This document shows positions 39,809-42,020 of a stretch of DNA of 42,020 bases, in pieces. The notes under the pieces were generated by a model that searched no databases, was not told the DNA's origin, and was given only the letters and a program-made list of their open reading frames with translations. Made by a program: the position numbers and the translations under genes. Location of the stretch: positions 8,001 to 50,020 of the forward strand of contig NZ_LOEE01000050.1 of NCBI RefSeq assembly GCF_001562415.1, written 5' to 3'. This stretch comes from Thermotalea metallivorans (lineage in GTDB: Bacteria; Bacillota; Clostridia; Peptostreptococcales; Thermotaleaceae). The stretch's first letter is position 1. Every line of letters starts with the position of its first letter.

Positions 39809-41587
39809 ATGCCTAACTTTTATATAAAAAAGCTGATTGTTTCCGGTAATGGCAATGAACCCTCAGTTTTAGAATTTGATGAAGGATTAAATATTATCTG
39901 CGGTCCATCAAATACCGGAAAAAGTTATATCTTAGAATGTATCGACTACTTATTTGGCAGTGATAATATTCGTTTTGATAGGAAGACAGGCTACAATAAT
40001 ATCAAAATAATTGTTGATACAGATAATGGTAGCATTACATTTGATCGCGAGATAGATTCTAATAAAATCAAAGTTCATAGTAACGATCACAGGATTGAGT
40101 CTGGAGACTATAGAACTAGCGGAAAAAAGAATATCAGTGATGTATGGTTAAGGCTTATAGGTATTGACGAGGAGCATTTTATTATCAAAAACTCAAGGTA
40201 TGATAAACAGCGTCTTACCTGGAGAACTTTCTCACACATGTTTCTCATTAAGGAATCCGTTGTTTTTCAAGAGCCTTCTATACTGTTACCAAAGCAAAAT
40301 ACCGCACATACTGCTGCTCTTTCTGCCCTCTTCTTTTTGATTACCGGTCAAGATTTTGCTGACTCCGATCCAAAGGAAGAAAAAAAGATAAAAGAAGCTC
40401 GAAAAAAGGCTGTTGTTGATTACATTAACAAAAGATTATCTGATTTTGCTGAACGTAAAAATGAACTGAACAAACTTCCAGTCGGAGATGAAGAGTACCT
40501 TCAAGAGAAAGTAGAGAATGTACTTGCTGAAATCGCCGAAACAGAAGCAAAAATAACTGATTTTGTCAACCGAAGCAAACAACTTTTAAAAGAAATTTAT
40601 GTTGTCAGCGAACAATTAGCTGAATGCAATACTCTGTATAACCGGTACCAAGCTTTGAAGAGTCAATATGCATCTGATATTAAAAGATTGACTTTTATTG
40701 TTGAGGGTGAGCTGCATAAAAGAAATATGCATCCAAATTCTAAATGCCCGTTCTGTGACAGCAGTATACCTTCTTTACAAAAAGAAGCTACTTATGCAGA
40801 GGCATCACACGCTGAGCTCCATAGGATTCAACTTCAATTAGATGATTTAGTGGAAGCTGAGCAAGATCTGATAAAGGAACGGTCAGTACTTGAATCTAAA
40901 CTTGCTACGTTAAATAGTGAAAAATCAGATGTTGAATTACTTATAAAGGATGAATTAAAGCCAAAAATTGCTGCGCTTAAAGCAACTTTATATGATTATC
41001 GAAGAGCCATTGAAATACGTAATGAATCAGTGGTTATTAGTAAATATGAAACAACAATGAAATCTGAATTATTTGAAGCAATGATAGAAGAAGAATCAGA
41101 GGTAGAGTTCAAAATTAAGAACTACTTTAGTCGCGACATCATAGCTACATTGGACAGCTATCTAAACAGAGTACTTGAATCATGTAAATTTGATGCATAT
41201 AGTTCAGCTTATTTAGATCCAAGTTCCTTTGACATTATTATTAATGGAACTCCTAAAAACACATATGGTAAAGGATATCGTGCTTTCTTAAATACGGTAC
41301 TTGCTATTTCTCTTATGGAGTATCTATCCGATAAGGGTAAATACGCACCCGAGCTATTGATTATCGACTCCCCTATTCTTTCTCTGAAAGAAAAAGGAGA
41401 TGGTGTGGCATCTGACACAATGAAGGCTGCGTTATTTCAATACCTATTAGACAACCAAGCCCATGGGCAAGTAATTATTGTTGAAAATGATATTCCTGAT
41501 TTAGATTATAGCAACGCAAATGTGATCCAGTTTACTAAAGATGAATCGTATGGTCGTTATGGATTTTTGAATGGCGTTCGCCAATAA
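39809..41587 (+). CDS. ABC-3C system SMC/Rad50-like ATPase (DUF3732-like)
   Basis: A 592-residue ATPase. Walker A is CGPSNTGKSYIL (32-39). Long coiled coils (~200-305 and ~325-400) flank a zinc hook CPFC (C313, C316), as in Rad50. The ABC signature region is GKGYRAFLNTVLAISLMEYL and Walker B is LLIIDSPILSLKEKGDG (D520), followed by the H-loop region QVIIVENDIP. ABC-3C ATPases are thought to sense invading or abnormal nucleic acid and activate the partner effector. AGGAGG stands 9 nt before ATG. All ATPase motifs are intact. Confidence 0.9.
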   Translation: MPNFYIKKLIVSGNGNEPSVLEFDEGLNIICGPSNTGKSYILECIDYLFGSDNIRFDRKTGYNNIKIIVDTDNGSITFDREIDSNKIKVHSNDHRIESGDYRTSGKKNISDVWLRLIGIDEEHFIIKNSRYDKQRLTWRTFSHMFLIKESVVFQEPSILLPKQNTAHTAALSALFFLITGQDFADSDPKEEKKIKEARKKAVVDYINKRLSDFAERKNELNKLPVGDEEYLQEKVENVLAEIAETEAKITDFVNRSKQLLKEIYVVSEQLAECNTLYNRYQALKSQYASDIKRLTFIVEGELHKRNMHPNSKCPFCDSSIPSLQKEATYAEASHAELHRIQLQLDDLVEAEQDLIKERSVLESKLATLNSEKSDVELLIKDELKPKIAALKATLYDYRRAIEIRNESVVISKYETTMKSELFEAMIEEESEVEFKIKNYFSRDIIATLDSYLNRVLESCKFDAYSSAYLDPSSFDIIINGTPKNTYGKGYRAFLNTVLAISLMEYLSDKGKYAPELLIIDSPILSLKEKGDGVASDTMKAALFQYLLDNQAHGQVIIVENDIPDLDYSNANVIQFTKDESYGRYGFLNGVRQ

Positions 41588-41605
41588 GAAATGGAGGCTT
41601 ATTTA

Positions 41606-41818
41606 ATGAGTAAAGATCAAAATATAGAAAAATGGTCTTCTATGGATACTATTACAGATTATCTGGGTGTAAGCCGTGAAACTGTACTGCAGTGGATTAA
41701 TAATCGCAATATGCCTGCCCATAAGGTAGGTAGGCTTTGGAAATTTAAAATTTCCGAAGTTGATGAATGGATTCGTTCAGGCGGTGCAGCTGAAAAAAGT
41801 GACTCAGAAGATCTTTAA
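41606..41818 (+). CDS. Excisionase-like MerR-type HTH protein, restriction-operon type
   Basis: A 70-residue protein: WSSMDTITDYLGVSRETVLQWINNRNMPAHKVGRLWKFKISEVDEWIRSGGAAE. This is the excisionase-family winged helix-turn-helix (DYLGVSRETVLQWI recognition helix, then the KVGRLWKF wing). Close relatives often precede type I restriction hsdM genes, and here a gene with an HsdM-like N-terminus begins 28 nt later. The ATG at 41606 follows GGAGG by 8 nt; ATG 41591 overlaps that site. It may regulate the operon. Confidence 0.85.
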   Translation: MSKDQNIEKWSSMDTITDYLGVSRETVLQWINNRNMPAHKVGRLWKFKISEVDEWIRSGGAAEKSDSEDL

Positions 41819-41845
41819 TAATATTATGACAAGTGAGGTAATTAT

Positions 41846-41899
41846 ATGGCTAAAAAAAACACTAAACAAGAGATAAGTCTTGAAACAATATTACTATAG
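41846..41899 (+). pseudogene. hsdM: Truncated type I restriction methylase gene (hsdM), N-terminal 16-17 codons
   Basis: The ORF reads MAKKNTKQEISLETILL and then stops. MAKK-type starts followed by a K/Q-rich stretch and SLE(T/S)IL are the usual beginning of many HsdM proteins, where a bulky aromatic and NCR should follow. GTGAGGTAATTAT precedes the ATG and the HTH gene lies 28 nt upstream, as in intact loci. The reading frame breaks at about 41894 into very AT-rich DNA with hairpins. I infer an insertion here; the rest of hsdM would lie past the window if so. Confidence 0.55.
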
Positions 41900-41954
41900 T
41901 TTTGCACTTTTTAAATAATTACCAAAAATTGACGTAATAATTTGCAAAATAAAA

Positions 41955-42018
41955 GAGGAATATATGTACACAATACCTCTAATCAAAGGAGTGAAGCTTG
42001 TGTACATTTATATTCCTC
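41955..42018. repeat. Inverted repeat covering the start of the last ORF
   Basis: GAGGAATATA followed by TGTACAC (41955-41971) is the inverse of GTGTACAT...ATTCCTC (42000-42018), with two extra bases in the right arm and a 28-nt loop holding AAAGGAG. A transcript entering from outside would fold and hide the GTG start. Confidence 0.7.
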
Positions 42019-42020
42019 AA
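42000..42020 (+). CDS. Start of an unidentified ORF (possible transposase)
   Basis: GTG at 42000 follows AAAGGAG by 7-8 nt and begins (M)YIYIPQ before the window ends. Seven codons are not enough for identification; position inside a putative insertion sequence suggests a transposase. Confidence 0.3.

Larger units (their letters stand above)
41894..42020 (+). mobile_element. Left end of a putative insertion sequence
   Basis: After the hsdM-like start, the sequence becomes AT-rich, with TTTTGCA (41902) inverted to TGCAAAA (41943), then a 17-19 bp inverted repeat and the start of a new ORF at 42000. This is the layout of an insertion sequence end: terminal structure, short non-coding leader, transposase start. 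The family cannot be named from what is visible, and the boundary is approximate. Confidence 0.4.

Overview
The window is most of a tailed-phage prophage (siphovirus with an HK97-type head), read almost entirely on the minus strand, followed on the right by a plus-strand defence-gene cluster. Strong AGGAGG-type ribosome binding sites, an AT-rich composition and the protein families present (phi13-type major tail protein, P27 small terminase, VapE primase-helicase, DUF4314, DUF5049, DUF2800, DUF2815) point to a low-GC Bacillota host, most likely a clostridium. The genus cannot be fixed from this sequence alone.

Layout from right to left, which is the direction of phage transcription. 37.9-27.4 kb is the early/replication module: a 48-aa protein, a sigma-like regulator, two small proteins, a RecB/Cas4-like nuclease (DUF2800), a single-strand DNA-binding protein (DUF2815), a family A DNA polymerase, an antirepressor, a DUF4406-like protein, a VapE primase-helicase, a VRR-NUC nuclease and an SNF2-type helicase. 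27.4-25.8 kb holds an ArpU-like late regulator, an HNH endonuclease, a likely cos region and the small terminase. 25.8-18.6 kb is a cargo block set between the two terminase genes: S-adenosylmethionine synthetase, a ParB-DNA methyltransferase fusion, a cytosine methyltransferase, a pair of proteins sharing a C-terminal module (one an amidoligase), DUF4314, a gamma-glutamylcyclotransferase and DUF5049. 18.6-11.1 kb is head and connector: large terminase, portal, ClpP-type protease, capsid, head fibre, connectors, tail terminator, major tail protein. 11.5-1.8 kb is the tail: chaperones made with a programmed -1 frameshift, tape measure, Dit, Tal, two related accessory proteins and a GH18 glycosidase. 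Then come holin and amidase, a SHOCT-like protein, and the first 55 codons of a large serine integrase running off the left edge.

The right end (38.1-42.0 kb, plus strand) has a near-consensus promoter, then a three-gene ABC-3C (ABC three-component) conflict system, an excisionase-like HTH gene, and the first 16 codons of what looks like a type I restriction hsdM gene, cut off by an apparent insertion that runs to the window edge. Whether this cluster is phage cargo or host DNA beyond attR is unresolved. No CI-type repressor is visible in the window.

The most interesting non-textbook signals are: (1) a 44-nt repeated leader upstream of the amidoligase and of its neighbour, each encoding a short peptide beginning MY(M/V)PK that overlaps the start of the gene it precedes; (2) a three-copy non-coding element built around GGGG(G)TTCGAA and a T-tract, placed just ahead of three separate genes, two copies having an inverted repeat that folds onto the start codon or Shine-Dalgarno site; (3) eight GGAACA/TGTTCC hexamers plus GC palindromes between the primase and nuclease genes; (4) a complete -1 frameshift signal in the tail chaperone gene; (5) three TTTGACC repeats at exact 11-bp spacing ahead of the ABC-3C operon.
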